Shown one piece after another: positions 22,491 through 33,009 of a stretch of DNA of 64,000 nt. Position numbers and translations under genes: made by a program. The notes under the pieces were generated by a model. It was not told where the DNA came from and searched no databases. It worked only from the letters and a program-made list of their open reading frames with translations. This stretch comes from Athripsodes cinereus (taxonomy: Eukaryota > Arthropoda > Insecta > Trichoptera > Leptoceridae), in contig OX388305.1 in NCBI GenBank assembly GCA_947579605.1, positions 38,887,542 through 38,951,541 on the forward strand, written 5' to 3'. How positions within the stretch are numbered: position 1 is the stretch's first letter; the number at the start of each line of letters is the position of its first letter.

Positions 22491-22675
22491 CAAGTGTGTT
22501 AACGTATACCTAGTGTAAAAAAATAAAATTAATTTATGTTGAACAATTATGTTAAACTCAGATTTGTTTATTATCTGCTATACGTAATATATGTAGGTAC
22601 TTATTTATTTTTTATAAAGATACCTATTCATTTAAGAACAACTACACTGGCTGAGGCTGGAAAAAAAGGGTGACA

Positions 22676-23045
22676 TTCAAGGTATGCCTTTTGGTCTACA
22701 AGGCTATAAACAAAATGGCACCATCGTGCCTCACAGAGCTTTGTCCCATTGACTCGACCAATAGAAGACCTCTGCGCTCTTCGGAACTGGCCGTGAATAG
22801 ACTTACATACCTACTGAGCCCAATAGAACCGGTTAATCTACTTTCTATGAGAGAGCCTTTGGTGTTGTTGGACCGGTTATGTGGAAACGCCTACCGGTGC
22901 CATTGAGAGATAGTCAGACTATCATCAGCTTCAGAAACAAATTAAAAACTGAACTCTTCACTGGCGCCCTTGAGACGGTCTAGGAACTGTTAAACGGCGT
23001 CAAAAATAAAATTATCCAAGATCATCATCATCATCATCATCATCA
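22676..23045 (+). pseudogene. CR1/L2-like LINE C-terminus with (CAT)n tail
   Basis: A plus-strand frame (22670-22906) reads FKVCLLVYKAINKMAPSCL and RRPLRSSEL. After a frameshift near 22870 a Gly-Pro-Val-Met-Trp-Lys-Arg-Leu-Pro block and a FRNKLKTELF end follow. The copy ends in an ATCATCATCATCATCATCAT repeat at 23022-23045, a typical CR1/L2-type microsatellite 3' end. Confidence 0.75.
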
Positions 23046-23526
23046 AATAAAGAAAAATGACAAATTAGGCAAGGCAACGGCATTATCTCTGCGCCACACT
23101 AATCGTCTAATTAGTAGTGAATATTCACTGCTTCATTCTCATATATTGTGTTCCTTAGTAGAATCAAATACAGTACTTGTTTCTGTTAAGTCAGTAAAAT
23201 TTGACTTTGGTGAAGATTAAGATTAGATTAAGATTTGATTTAGATTTTGTCAAGAGTAACTCTGCTGATGACAATATAAATAAGTCAAAATAAATTAATG
23301 TTTGATTTCTAACGGGAGGGGGCAGTATAACTTTTTTCCAATTTTCCATAGATTTTTCATACTTTAACACTAATTCGATATCTTCCTGTTTGCTGCTTAC
23401 CCTCGACCCTGGGTACCTTCATTTTAATTTTCACTCTAAAAATCTACTACGCCACTGCTAAAAATGTGTATGCATTTCTGTAAAATAGGTGCACTCCACT
23501 TTGTTCATCCTTTTTTATCCTTGATA
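23046..23526. other. unassigned stretch
   Basis: AT-rich sequence with a repetitive GATTAAGATTAGATTAAGAT zone at about 23214-23250. No gene is seen. Confidence 0.45.
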
Positions 23527-24070
23527 TCGTTGCCGTGGATGTGAAGTGATCCAACCCACAAGACAAACATTCCGAGAAAAAGGGTGTTGAAGTTACGCTG
23601 TCACATCCGAAAATACTAATCTGACAATAACTAAGTTATAATTGCATCGATTTCGCTAAAATTTTGAAACAATATTCCTGATTACATATTCCACTAATAT
23701 AAATAACAAAATATAAAAGAATTTTTATATTTTAGAAGTAAACACGAATTTATCACTTGGGTTATTTCACCACTGTAGCTGAGAAAGATCCACCTGTAAA
23801 AAAGTTGTATGGAAAGTTAGGCGCTATGCGGCTTGGATCTTTTCACTTCTATAATTTAATTGAACTATTTGTTAGTGAAATGCTCTAACACACACTTGAA
23901 ATGATGTAAAAATACTTGACATCTCTTTAAAATCTTCCAAAAATGCCCTTTAAGAATATCAAATCACTTATTTCTCTTCACCACTATGTTCTCCGTGGTT
24001 TTCTGAACAAAACTGCATACTTAACTCATTTTTCAAAAAAGTGTGGCTTAGATCACCTCCACGGCAACGA
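23527..24070. mobile_element. MITE-like element with imperfect long TIRs
   Basis: TCGTTGCCGTGGA at 23527 is repeated inverted at 24058-24070, and the similarity extends inward for about 30 bp with small gaps (GTGATCCAACCCACA versus GTGATCTAAGCCACAC). The interior is non-coding. I found no clear target duplication, so the superfamily is undetermined. Confidence 0.65.
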
Positions 24071-24294
24071 ATGTGTATCGTCGAGTTAGTATCCATAATA
24101 CAAGATTCAATCTTAGTTTGGGACTAGCTTGATCTGTGTGAATTGTCTATGCATGTTATGTTATGTTATAGGAGTGGATGTCCACTAAACATAAAATGGA
24201 TTAGATTTTTTGTAATAACGGGTAGGTATAAGAAAACGAATATTTTTAATATAGGTATTTAAATTTATTAATGTGCAAATAATGTTTCCAAATT

Positions 24295-24322
24295 GCCGTG
24301 TACAGATGGCAGGATGCGAACG
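24295..24322 (+). repeat. 28-bp block repeated inverted at 34755-34782
   Basis: The block beginning GCCGTGTACAGATGGCAGGA and ending at 24322 is identical, in inverted orientation, to 34755-34782. The sequence next to each copy (to about 24600 and back to about 34600) is only loosely alike. These are probably the same terminus of a MITE family. Confidence 0.7.
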
Positions 24323-24699
24323 TCAATCAACACCAATCATCAAGCATGTGGCCAAATTTTGGAGCATTCGCCGAAGAAATATTCGGAGAATGCCTTCGTT
24401 AGCCGTCCACACCGCTTGACACAGCTTGACGAAGCTTAATGAACTTTGACTTTGGCCATAGATATATAACAAAATTTGACAGTTATCGTTCGCTACTCCC
24501 CCTTCGCTGGCAATCCGCCTATGTACGGATTGGACACCGAACTTTTGGCCGAATGTAAGATGGCGGTGTTTTGAACAGCTGTTTTCATGTGAGTTTTGTG
24601 CGTGATTTGTCATGATGACGTTTCGTCCGGTTTATATGCCTCGGTGTGGAGTAGAAAGTATTGAATTATTACGTCTACACACAGTTACAAGAGTGCATG

Positions 24700-25080
24700 T
24701 ATGGTATTAAATGAGATTAAATGCAGAATAGAAGTGGCACAAACAGCATTTACTAAAATAATGAAAAACCTTCTTTGTGACTGCAATATAAACCTAAAGC
24801 TGAGACAAAGAATGGTCAAATTTTATGTATGGTCAGTCTTACTTTACGGTGTATAAGTGTGGACTCTCAAAATAAATATAATTAACCGCTTTGAAGTGTT
24901 TGAAATGTGGATCCACCGTACAATGCTAAGAATATCCTGGAGCTCTATAAAATATCATATTTGGGCTATGTGATGAGAGGTAAAAAACACACCATACTCC
25001 AGCTCCTCATGAAGGGGAAGGTCGAGGGCCGCAGAAGACACCTCTCCAGCTGGCAAGACACGTGAAGAAGAAGAACCATA
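24700..25080 (+). pseudogene. RTE-type LINE C-terminal region
   Basis: The plus strand reads LRQRMVKFYVWSVLLYGV, then a stop and VWTLKI, then FEMWIHRTMLRISW, then LGYVMRGKKHT and LMKGKVEGRRR. The order is that of the second RTE family, as at 13724-14272, here on the opposite strand. Stops and frame changes are frequent. Confidence 0.75.
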
Positions 25081-25734
25081 CATACTCTTACACCTCGTAT
25101 GGACAAGCAAGATACAACGCAACAATCAATTATAGAGAGGTAAGTTTTTTTTGTTGCAAACACTCCAAAAATATACACCAAAATAAGCAACAATTATCAC
25201 TATTTCCAGTCAACTATTTAAATAATTAGTAGCAATTTTGCTCATTATCTATCCTGGTTGAAAATTACACATCTCTAAATTGTTTTTTATTATCTCCCCA
25301 ATATAGTAGAAAACCAAATGCAGATATTCTGCTCGCTGGAGAATATCTTTAAATCCAACCACAAAAGTGATCATTTCTTAAATTCATAGTTGTGTCCACA
25401 ATACATTAACTGTACTATAAGAGTAGACTTAATACAATTAAAGGTCATTGACTGTAAGATAAACAACTTTCTTAATTAACTTTTGAAATGGAAGGGGACT
25501 TTCTTGAAAACTAATCCCGTCAATAAAGTTGTGTAATCGCTAAACGCCTGTGTTTTGATATTAATAAATTTAACATGAACTTACAGAGCGCAATACTGGC
25601 TACATACTGTAGTAATCTGTTATAATAATATTATCATTATCAAAAAGACGGTTCTCTGATGTCATTATCATGCTCATAAATATATTGATGCATTCTTTGA
25701 TGATTAATAAAATTAACCAACCTTTATTTTGTAG

Positions 25735-26252
25735 GTCCGCTTGATGTGCTTAACTTCCTGTTAAATTTTGCATCTTTAGCAACATATCTGAATAGTGACA
25801 GGTGAGTGTAGGTATATAATATTTGCTTATATATCATATTTCACGAGTGGAAGAGACAGAATATTCAACAAACAGGTCATTCTTTCCATTTTATTTGAAT
25901 ATAAGACAGTCAGATTATTGTTAAATCAGAATAAAATTGAAGATACTAATTGTCTCATGTGAAATGTTTTATGAATATTTGTCTCTTGCAGAACACTGGA
26001 ATATATGTGTACAGAATAAATGGGAGACTTATTTTATTCTAGGGACTTCACTGATGTGTTGCGTCATTTATATTTTTGTAAATTATAGTATAACTATGTA
26101 CTCCAAAAGGAAATCCGACCCCACAAGGAATAGAGTAAATCTTCCACTAAAACATCATGAACGGAACGACACTTTTGATTCACCGATCCACTGTCATCTA
26201 GCAGGATTGTCTCAGTTTTCCTATCGTAGAATAACCCGTGTATTCAACGTAT
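25735..26252 (+). other. candidate exons of an unidentified gene
   Basis: Two segments have good splice context. 25735-25801 is open in one frame, preceded by TTTATTTTGTAG and followed by CAG|GTGAGT. 25990-26252 follows TTTGTCTCTTGCAG and can be read to a stop at 26252 as a hydrophobic segment (YFILGTSLMCCVIYIFVNYS) followed by a basic tail, that is, a single membrane span. The phases of the two do not match in that frame (the other frame stops after a few codons), so they may not belong together. I recognise no family and chance is not excluded. Confidence 0.25.
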
Positions 26253-26469
26253 AGCTAGTTTACTAGGGATACCTAGTAAATATTCTACAACTGGGTTTCA
26301 GATCCATAGGATTTTCAAGAGAACTCTTCACATTTCTACGCTAAGTGCTGAAAACATTATAAGCATTTACATATTTCAGCCTTAATGAAACTTATTATTT
26401 TTATTCAAAGAAAACAAACTAGTCTCCAAGTAAAGATAATATATCCCTATAATTGAACAGAACTATATA

Positions 26470-26720
26470 GTAGATAATATCTTGCCATCACAGCAAAATA
26501 GAGTCACAAGACAGATGGTGTCATTGTTGTATCATTCCATTCAGGTCTACAGTGTTCGGACAGCGACAGTTTATGTGGATGGCATCTAGACTGTTTAACA
26601 TCATACCTCTAAAGATTAGAGAAATCACTGTTTTTGTTGAATTTAAAAGAGCATGTTATGGGTGGGTGTCTGATCTGCCAATGGAGAGATTGCAAGATGT
26701 CTTAGGATTTGTTTTGTGTT
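26470..26720 (+). pseudogene. LINE C-terminal fragment
   Basis: The plus strand contains FMWMASRLFNIIPLKIREI and a Phe-Lys-Arg-Ala-Cys block, the usual C-terminal FxYxAxKLxNxLPxxIRE pattern of LINE reverse transcriptases. Upstream sequence continues the similarity in another frame. No further domains are recognisable, and the longer frame to 26893 is low-complexity Val-rich. Confidence 0.55.
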
Positions 26721-27002
26721 TTATGTGGGATGATATACGTGTGTTAGTATGTGGTGTGGGATTTGTGATGTGTGTGGTTGAGGGATATGTTGTTGTTTTC
26801 TGGTTTTATATGGAGAAATGGTTTGTTTGTGTGTTGTTTCATGTATGGACGGTTTACAGCAGTGTTTTTCTTGTTATGAATGTGATTGTGTAAATATAAT
26901 AGATGAATGCTTTTTGTGATTGTGTATATGTTTCTATATGATTGATATGTTTGCCCTAGTACAGGTTATACCTAGTTGGGCAGCATCAATGAAAATATGT
27001 AC

Positions 27003-29089
27003 TATACTACTATACTATACTATACCCTCACGCCGTGTCCCAAGTGGGGTAGGCAGAGAGAACGGAACGCCAAACAGATCTATCTTTACACACTTCCTTC
27101 GCTTCCTCCACATTCATACAGTTCCTCATACACGCACGTCGGTTCCTCTTACTCAACACGCGGCCATCCTTGAGAATTTGATCCACGTGATCAAGCCACG
27201 TGGTTCTCGGACGCCCGCGTTTCCTCACACCCTTTCTTTCAGATAAGTATATCCTCTTTGTCATTCTTTCCTCTTTCATTCGTTCCACATGACCAAACCA
27301 TCTCAATTTATTTACACGCATTCTGTCCACAACAGTCTTCTTGCATCCGCTCATTCTTCTAATATCCTCATTCTTCACTCTATCACGCAGCGTTTTACCA
27401 ACCATTCTTCTCAACGATCGCATCTCTACTGCATTTATTCCACTTTCGTCCTTCTTCAACCACGTCCATGTCTCGCTTGCATACGTAAGTGACGGTACCA
27501 GAATGGTATTGTGCACCAGCATTTTAGCCATGTTCGACACATTGTCATTGCTGACAATGGGTCGAAGTGCACCGTTTACTCTAGCACCGGCCACTTTCCT
27601 TCTTTCAATGTCCCTATCGCATCTTCCATCCCTCGTAAACATACTTCCCAAATATACATACTCACTTACTTGCTCCAAACATTCGTCACCAACTTTAATC
27701 TCGCAAATCGTTTTTTCATTCTCTCTTTCAAAAACAAGAACTTTCGTCTTCATAACGTTCATTTTCAAACCATTCAAATTGCAACTATCATACACACACG
27801 TAACAATCTCTTGTAAGTCCCTTTCACTCTCAGCCATTAACACCAAATCATCTGCGTACATCAATGCATTCACCCGAAACCCATTCAGCTCGACACCAAC
27901 ATCCATCTCTTTCACAGGTCGCATACAGTAGTCGAAGAATAGGTTGAACAGCCACGGAGACATGACACAACCTTGCTTCACTCCTTTGGTGAGGACAAAC
28001 CACTCCGAGAGAGTGTTATTTACCCTCACGCAAGCGGAGCTTCCCACGTAAAGTGAAGATATTGCGCGGATCAACCGGCTGCTCACCCCATACTCCGACA
28101 ACACGCGCCACAACCTTTCCCGGTCCACTCGATCATATGCTTTCTCCAGATCCACGAACGCACAAAAAAGCCTCTGGTGTTTACCCAGAAACTTCTCTAT
28201 AACCATTCGCAGGGAGAAGATCTGATCGGTGCACCCTCTGCCATTCAAAAAAGCTCCTTGCGCATCCCATATCTTACACTCAGTTATCTTTCGTACTCTC
28301 TCAATCAAAATTCTACCATACAGTTTCCCTATTGAGCTCAGCAAGCTAATAGCCCGATAACTCCCGCATTCAAGCCTAGAGCCTTTCCCTTTGTACAGGG
28401 GGCAGATGATAGCCCTCTTCCAATCCTCTGGTGTAACACCTTCTCTCCAACAATCGTTGAAAAGCTCCAAACACCACGCGAGAGCCCCCGGTCCACCAGA
28501 CTTGATGAGCTCAACGGCAACACAATCATACCCTACAGCTTTACCGCACTTCGCTTTTTTTAATGCATTCAAAATCTCATTCATGTCTATCATATCGTTT
28601 TCATTCACACTGCTTTCACTGTCGTCATACTCATTTGCATTTGTACCATCACATTCAAACAGATCTTCGAAATATTCCTTCCATCTCTGTAGCACACATT
28701 CATCATTCACTAACACACATCCATCCTTGTCTTTTATCCCTTTCATACTGTTCACACTTGAACCCGTCCTCTTTCGTTTCACTTCCTTCCAAAAAATCTT
28801 CATATTTTCACTCGCATACGTAGACAATTTCTTACATTCTTCATCTTCAAGCATTTTTTTCTTCATTTTCACAACTTCACGCACTTCCTTCTTGCATGTC
28901 TTGTAAACTTCTTTCTTTCGCTCTTTTTCACATGTGTCACACTGTTTCACATTCAGTAAGTCTTTCCAAGCATTCTTCTTCTTATCTACAGCTTCTTTCA
29001 CATCATTATCCCACCATGCATCGCCTTTCTTACGTCCAACTTTAGCTTCACCACATGTTTCTTTTGCACTTCCTACAAGCACACTTTTT
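27003..29089 (-). mobile_element. RTE-type LINE, 5'-truncated, with 10-bp target duplication
   Basis: The copy is bounded by AAATATGTAC at 26993-27002 and again at 29090-29099. The 3' end (left in the window) is a TATACTATAC-type short tandem repeat, as common for RTE elements. The right end cuts into the protein, so endonuclease and 5' UTR are missing. Its coding part is uninterrupted. Close relatives lie inside the I-type element (46525-52741), with short 3' fragments at 3263, 9625, 36957, 38160, 40230, 54350 and 63950, so this family is numerically dominant in the window. Confidence 0.9.
27028..29082 (-). CDS. RTE reverse transcriptase, 684 codons open, N-terminus truncated
   Basis: The frame is uninterrupted to the natural stop just before the 3' repeats. 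Reading order: a basic, Lys-rich linker that normally follows the AP endonuclease (residues 1-110); RT fingers with a CPLYKGKG block and YRAISLLSSIGKLYGRIL (about 225-260); LEKAYDRVDRERLW with the first catalytic Asp (about 305); GVKQGCVMSPWLFNLFFD (about 355); LMYADDLVL with the YADD catalytic pair (about 395); then YLGSMFTRDG and the post-RT region with SETWTWLKKD, LRWFGHVERM and RKRGRPRTTWLDHV. It would act on the element's RNA in target-primed reverse transcription, but the missing endonuclease means it cannot be autonomous. The first Met here is not the natural start. Confidence 0.88.
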   Translation of the reverse strand: MLVGSAKETCGEAKVGRKKGDAWWDNDVKEAVDKKKNAWKDLLNVKQCDTCEKERKKEVYKTCKKEVREVVKMKKKMLEDEECKKLSTYASENMKIFWKEVKRKRTGSSVNSMKGIKDKDGCVLVNDECVLQRWKEYFEDLFECDGTNANEYDDSESSVNENDMIDMNEILNALKKAKCGKAVGYDCVAVELIKSGGPGALAWCLELFNDCWREGVTPEDWKRAIICPLYKGKGSRLECGSYRAISLLSSIGKLYGRILIERVRKITECKIWDAQGAFLNGRGCTDQIFSLRMVIEKFLGKHQRLFCAFVDLEKAYDRVDRERLWRVLSEYGVSSRLIRAISSLYVGSSACVRVNNTLSEWFVLTKGVKQGCVMSPWLFNLFFDYCMRPVKEMDVGVELNGFRVNALMYADDLVLMAESERDLQEIVTCVYDSCNLNGLKMNVMKTKVLVFERENEKTICEIKVGDECLEQVSEYVYLGSMFTRDGRCDRDIERRKVAGARVNGALRPIVSNDNVSNMAKMLVHNTILVPSLTYASETWTWLKKDESGINAVEMRSLRRMVGKTLRDRVKNEDIRRMSGCKKTVVDRMRVNKLRWFGHVERMKEERMTKRIYLSERKGVRKRGRPRTTWLDHVDQILKDGRVLSKRNRRACMRNCMNVEEAKEVCKDRSVWRSVLSAYPTWDTA

Positions 29090-29147
29090 AAATATGTACA
29101 AGATTTGTAATTTATTTAAAATATGTACAAGATTTGTAATTTATTAG
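29090..29147. repeat. 29-bp tandem repeat, two copies
   Basis: AAATATGTACAAGATTTGTA plus ATTTATTT is repeated twice directly next to the RTE 5' end. The first copy contains the target duplication, so the duplication predates or accompanied the insertion. Confidence 0.8.
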
Positions 29148-29217
29148 TGTGATAAAATAAATAAAAAAATAAAACACTGTTTACCTTCACTATGAAAGCA
29201 ATTCATAATGAAAGTAA

Positions 29218-29346
29218 TTGGGTTAGTTGGAAGAGATCGCGCCTTTGCGATAATCTCACCCTCTGTATATTGATTGTATTTAATTTGAATGTATACCTTT
29301 TATGTAATTGTTTTTTATCAATGTACAGTAAAGAATAAAAAAAAGT
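29218..29346 (+). mobile_element. CR1-like LINE 3' end with terminal stem-loop
   Basis: TTGGGTTAGTTGGAAGAGAT is followed by a hairpin (ATCGC..GCGAT, extended by GAG/CTC) and ends TCAATGTACAGTAAAGAATA plus an A-rich tail. It aligns with the 3' UTR of the CR1-like LINE at 51808-51960. Coding sequence is absent. Confidence 0.8.
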
Positions 29347-29906
29347 AATCAGTATTTTATTTTTATGTTTAATTCACGTTTGCATGATACATATTTGAGT
29401 TTTGAATATTTTTCTATGCGCTGCGCCCAGCAAAATATTGATCTCCCTCTTTTTGTATATTTTGTCGAAAAAATATAAATAAAAATAACTTAATTTTAGA
29501 TAAGGAAAGACTTTAAAAGTTCATTTTAATTTAGGTTGCTAAAGAGTATAAATAAATAACTTTGTTTACTTTCACTTCATTGATATATTGATATTAGAAG
29601 CTTTTAGATTTAGTTTGTATGTTTTTTAGATTGTATTGTCTATTTTTACAATTTAATATTTAACTTTAGCACAGTAAACACTAAAAACAGCATATTTAAA
29701 TAAACTACACTATATTTTAATCGGAATGAATTTTTTTTATAAAATTAGTTGATGTTTAACTATTATTTTGAATTTAAAAAAAAGAGAAGTTGTAGGTTCA
29801 GGCAGCTGTAAGAGCGCCATCTACCCAAATTTATTGTTACGACTACTATTATAATATACATATATCAATCAATCAATGAAATTAAACAGAAATTATTTTA
29901 TAAACT
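29347..29906. other. AT-rich unassigned stretch
   Basis: No gene, family match or structured signal is recognised. Confidence 0.45.
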
Positions 29907-30345
29907 AAAAAATAATAATAAAGGAATAAGTTATGTATAAAGAAATATTATTATAGTCCTGAGTATGTATGTAAAATAAAGAATATGAAAACATTTATAT
30001 TATGTAATCTGAACAAGGATTAAATAAATGTATCTAAAAAATAACAATAAAGGCATAAGTTATGTATAAAGAAAAGATTATTATAGTCCTGAGTATGTAT
30101 GTAAAATAAAGAATATGAAGACATTTATATGTAATCTGTAAATATTGAACAAGGAATAAATAAATGTATCTAAAAAATAACAATAAAGGAATAAGTTATG
30201 TATAAAGAAAATATTATTATAGTCCTGAGTATGTATGTAAAATAAAGAATATGAAAACATTTATAATATAAATGTTTTCATATTATTTTCATATTTACAT
30301 ATTATGTAATCTGTAAATATTGAAAAAGGATTAAATAAATATTCA
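29907..30345. repeat. satellite-like tandem repeat, unit about 133 bp, three copies
   Basis: Units start near 29907, 30037 and 30170, each beginning AAAAATAAYAATAAAGG and containing TATTATAGTCCTGAGTATGT and AATAAAGAATATGA. The third copy is longer because of a perfect palindrome at 30248-30284 (18-bp arms AATATGAAAACATTTATA, 1-nt centre), formed from the repeat's own sequence. Confidence 0.88.
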
Positions 30346-30959
30346 ACACTGTTCATAAAGATTTATTTTCAAAATATCATTCCTTGAGGGGTGGCAGAAA
30401 GGCTTTAATAGTGTTTATTCCTATACAACAACATTTATGCAATTCTTGATAAATGCCCTTCTATTCATTCTACTTGATGTTTAAAACCGACTGAGTGCTA
30501 ATTACAACAATAACAATAGATAATCGTCTATATATTGACGATTAGTACTCAAACACTTTAGATTGTCTACACGTGTTACGTGTTATAAAAAAAAAAAAAA
30601 AAAAGATATTCTAGTACAACACTGTTACGCAGTATATGTCTCAAACTTTTATTACCCATTACTTTGTAGCAATGAACATTTCATTCTCTTATAAAATTCA
30701 TTCTATTATAAAAAATAGCACATACAGGGTATGTGGCATAGCTCATCATCGAATATCCATTTTTACGATAACACTAAATAATAATAATGATTAATGTCTA
30801 AATAAAATAATCATGAATAATATTATGTGTGTCGAACTGAAGGACGCCATAATTTTTCTTGAACAGTTATGTTTTCAGCTTTTGATGACTGCGTACAATT
30901 CAGCGAGACAGAGTTGGATTTTAAGATCTCTTCAAGTCCTGTTACGAAATTCATCTGCT
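30346..30959. other. unassigned stretch with poly(A) tract
   Basis: AT-rich, with an A run at 30589-30604. No convincing gene. The right end runs into the RTE remnant. Confidence 0.45.
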
Positions 30960-31105
30960 TCTTACAGTGCCATGTCAGGTCCCCCCAAAGTTGGAAATCA
31001 CCCTGGCGTAGGCTTCTCTGTCCTGTGCTAGCGCCGGAACAGCTCTTACACAATCTGGATTCCGGTCCACTTTCTGATGTTTCTTAGCCAGAGTCGCCTT
31101 CCCAC
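30960..31105 (-). pseudogene. RTE-type LINE extreme C-terminus (second family)
   Basis: The plus strand GTCAGGTCCCCCCAAAGTTG and following sequence match the 3' coding end at 13736-13860. The minus strand encodes a Trp-Leu-Arg-Asn-Ile-Arg-Lys-Trp block followed by stops. Heavily decayed. Confidence 0.65.
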
Positions 31106-31202
31106 CATATTCATAAGAACTGAAAATTCATAAATATAAAGTTAATAGAAGGATACTCTTCTATTTATTTGCACATATAAAAATAAAGTTTTTCTATTGC
31201 TA

Positions 31203-31345
31203 CCACTATACCATCACTAAGTAGGGAAGTCAACTGACTAGCATTATGTAATAATCATTCAAGCTGTCCTCTTTGCCCCAACAAAAAAAAGACATTCAGG
31301 ATCGATGGCAAGCCTCATTGCTGAATTCAGGGTGTAAAATGTATT
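31203..31345 (-). repeat. family Z 3'-terminal repeat (copy 3)
   Basis: Diverged relative of 3654-3845: it keeps GACATTCAGGATCGATGGCA and AGCCTCATTGCTGAATTCAG and has a broken AAGTAGGGAAGTCAACTG part. Confidence 0.5.
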
Positions 31346-31379
31346 TTTTACAGACACTTCGCTTGCCCACTATTATAGG

Positions 31380-31625
31380 GTTCTATGTTACATTTTTGAA
31401 AAATTTGAGTTATGAATGCTATAACATTCTATGTTTTCAAAGGTATTTATTACAGGAACTCAATTGTAAATCGGAGCACTAGTCGTGAAACTAAAGATGA
31501 TAAAACATAGTTCTATGTTGTGTTTTTCTTCAAAACAGTGATACAAAGTTCTATGTGTATAACATAGAACCTTGTAGCATATAAATTAATTAAAATTTTA
31601 AAATTGCAAGGTTCTATGTTTGATT
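31380..31625. repeat. recurrent GTTCTATGTT motif
   Basis: The string TTCTATGTT or its complement AACATAGAA occurs about six times in 250 bp (for example near 31380, 31427, 31512, 31566 and 31610) without a regular period. Its nature is unknown. Confidence 0.5.
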
Positions 31626-31775
31626 CATCGCACCTTGCAATCTCAAAAAATATATTGATTATGTTTGTAATATTGAACTTATGCGTTTTAAAAGTAGCTG
31701 AACATTTTCTATGACTGCCATGGTCTTAATATGACAACACTGTATTGACTGCACATGTATGTACAACATGTATGA

Positions 31776-32150
31776 ATGACTGCACACCTCTCTACGAACA
31801 AAAAGGTGTACTGTGCCATTTGGACTGAAAATGTAGCAGGCAGAGGAGGTAATGAAACTGCTAGCGCTGTTTTTAGGATCTTGAAACAAGTTCTTGAAGA
31901 CAATCCGCAATTCACGAATCTTATATTGTGGAGTGATAGTTATGTTCCACAGAATCGTAATGGTATAATGAGCTATGCGATTAGATATTTTATGATTTGC
32001 TATAATGGTACAGTATTCAGGAGATTACGATGAAATATTCAACACCAGGCCATTCATGTGTACAAGAAATTGACAACGTTTACAGTTGCATTGACAGAGT
32101 TCTTTCGAAAACTGAATATTAATCCCCAATCTCTCTGATGAACACTTGAA
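31776..32150 (+). pseudogene. fragment of a transposase-like or uncharacterised repeat protein
   Basis: An 85-codon frame reads KVYCAIWTENVAGRGGNETA and LILWSDSYVPQNRNGIMSYA. After a frame change near 32030 a PGHSCVQEIDN-like segment follows. I recall this arrangement from long, repeated proteins of unknown function in insects and cnidarians that look transposase-like (an Asp in WSDS..PQNRN), but I cannot name the family. Nothing upstream or downstream completes it. Confidence 0.45.
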
Positions 32151-32164
32151 GTACACTTTGACTT

Positions 32165-32232
32165 TTTACTTAATACTAATATACCATCACGGCATATCCC
32201 ATAAGTGGGGTAGCCAGCAGACCAGCTGCATC
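32165..32232 (-). repeat. family Z 3'-terminal repeat (copy 4)
   Basis: TACCATCACGGCATATCCCA continues through AAGTGGGGTAGCCAGCAGAC. Only about 65 bp are retained. Confidence 0.6.
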
Positions 32233-32239
32233 TACTAGC

Positions 32240-33009
32240 TTAATCTACCTGTTTAAAAGTTAAATCCCTGAGAAAGAGGCAATAGTTGAACTAATAATCA
32301 TACAATCACAATACTGAAGTTTTTACAATTAACTGATTTGTAGGTTAAGTTAGAGTAAGTTTGGTGCTATTTTATACATTACCATATCATTTCTTGGGTG
32401 AAAAACTAAATAATTACGTGAATATAAGTAGGAAATTCATAAATTAAGTTTTGATGCGTTTACATTATTTTGAGTGTCACTTTCCATGGTCACCTTAATT
32501 TTGACATATTGTTTATCGTTTTAATAATGAGACAGTATTAAACATTATTGAACTTGGTTTATTAAAAGCCACTTACCAGTTTTATTTTTAAACTAATAAA
32601 CTGATTAAACTGAATAAAAAATTTCGCGGTAACGTAACTGACAACTGACAAACATAACAAAACATAAACAATCATTCATCCAATAAGTTAATAACCATAG
32701 AGAATAACTTTTTTCTTTTTCTTCTTTTTTTATTAATTTGGCTTTTCAACTTATTCCAAAATAATATATACAAAAAATATGAAATCGTACAGAATCTCAT
32801 AGCAAAACATCTTTCGGAATAAATTTGAATCACAAAAGACTGCGTCGACTTTTTTTGATAATTTTAATGTAGAAAGCAGTAATTATTTACTTAAGGAGTA
32901 ATAGTTTCGAAGAAAATTTGTTGATAATTATTTTAAACACAAAATTTATTGTCTACATTTTTCGTCCACATTCCATATAAAATTTTAGTGCATTCTATAT
33001 AAAATCTAT
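32240..33009. other. AT-rich unassigned stretch
   Basis: No gene or repeat is recognised. Confidence 0.45.

Noticed and set aside
23527..24070. Solo LTR
   Set aside because: The ends are inverted over about 30 bp and do not have TG..CA; a MITE fits better.
26552..26893. 113-codon gene with Val-rich C-terminus
   Set aside because: The first third is a LINE C-terminus; the rest is GT-rich low-complexity sequence.
29907..30345. CRISPR-like array
   Set aside because: Units of 133 bp repeat over their full length without spacers; this is tandem satellite DNA in a eukaryote.
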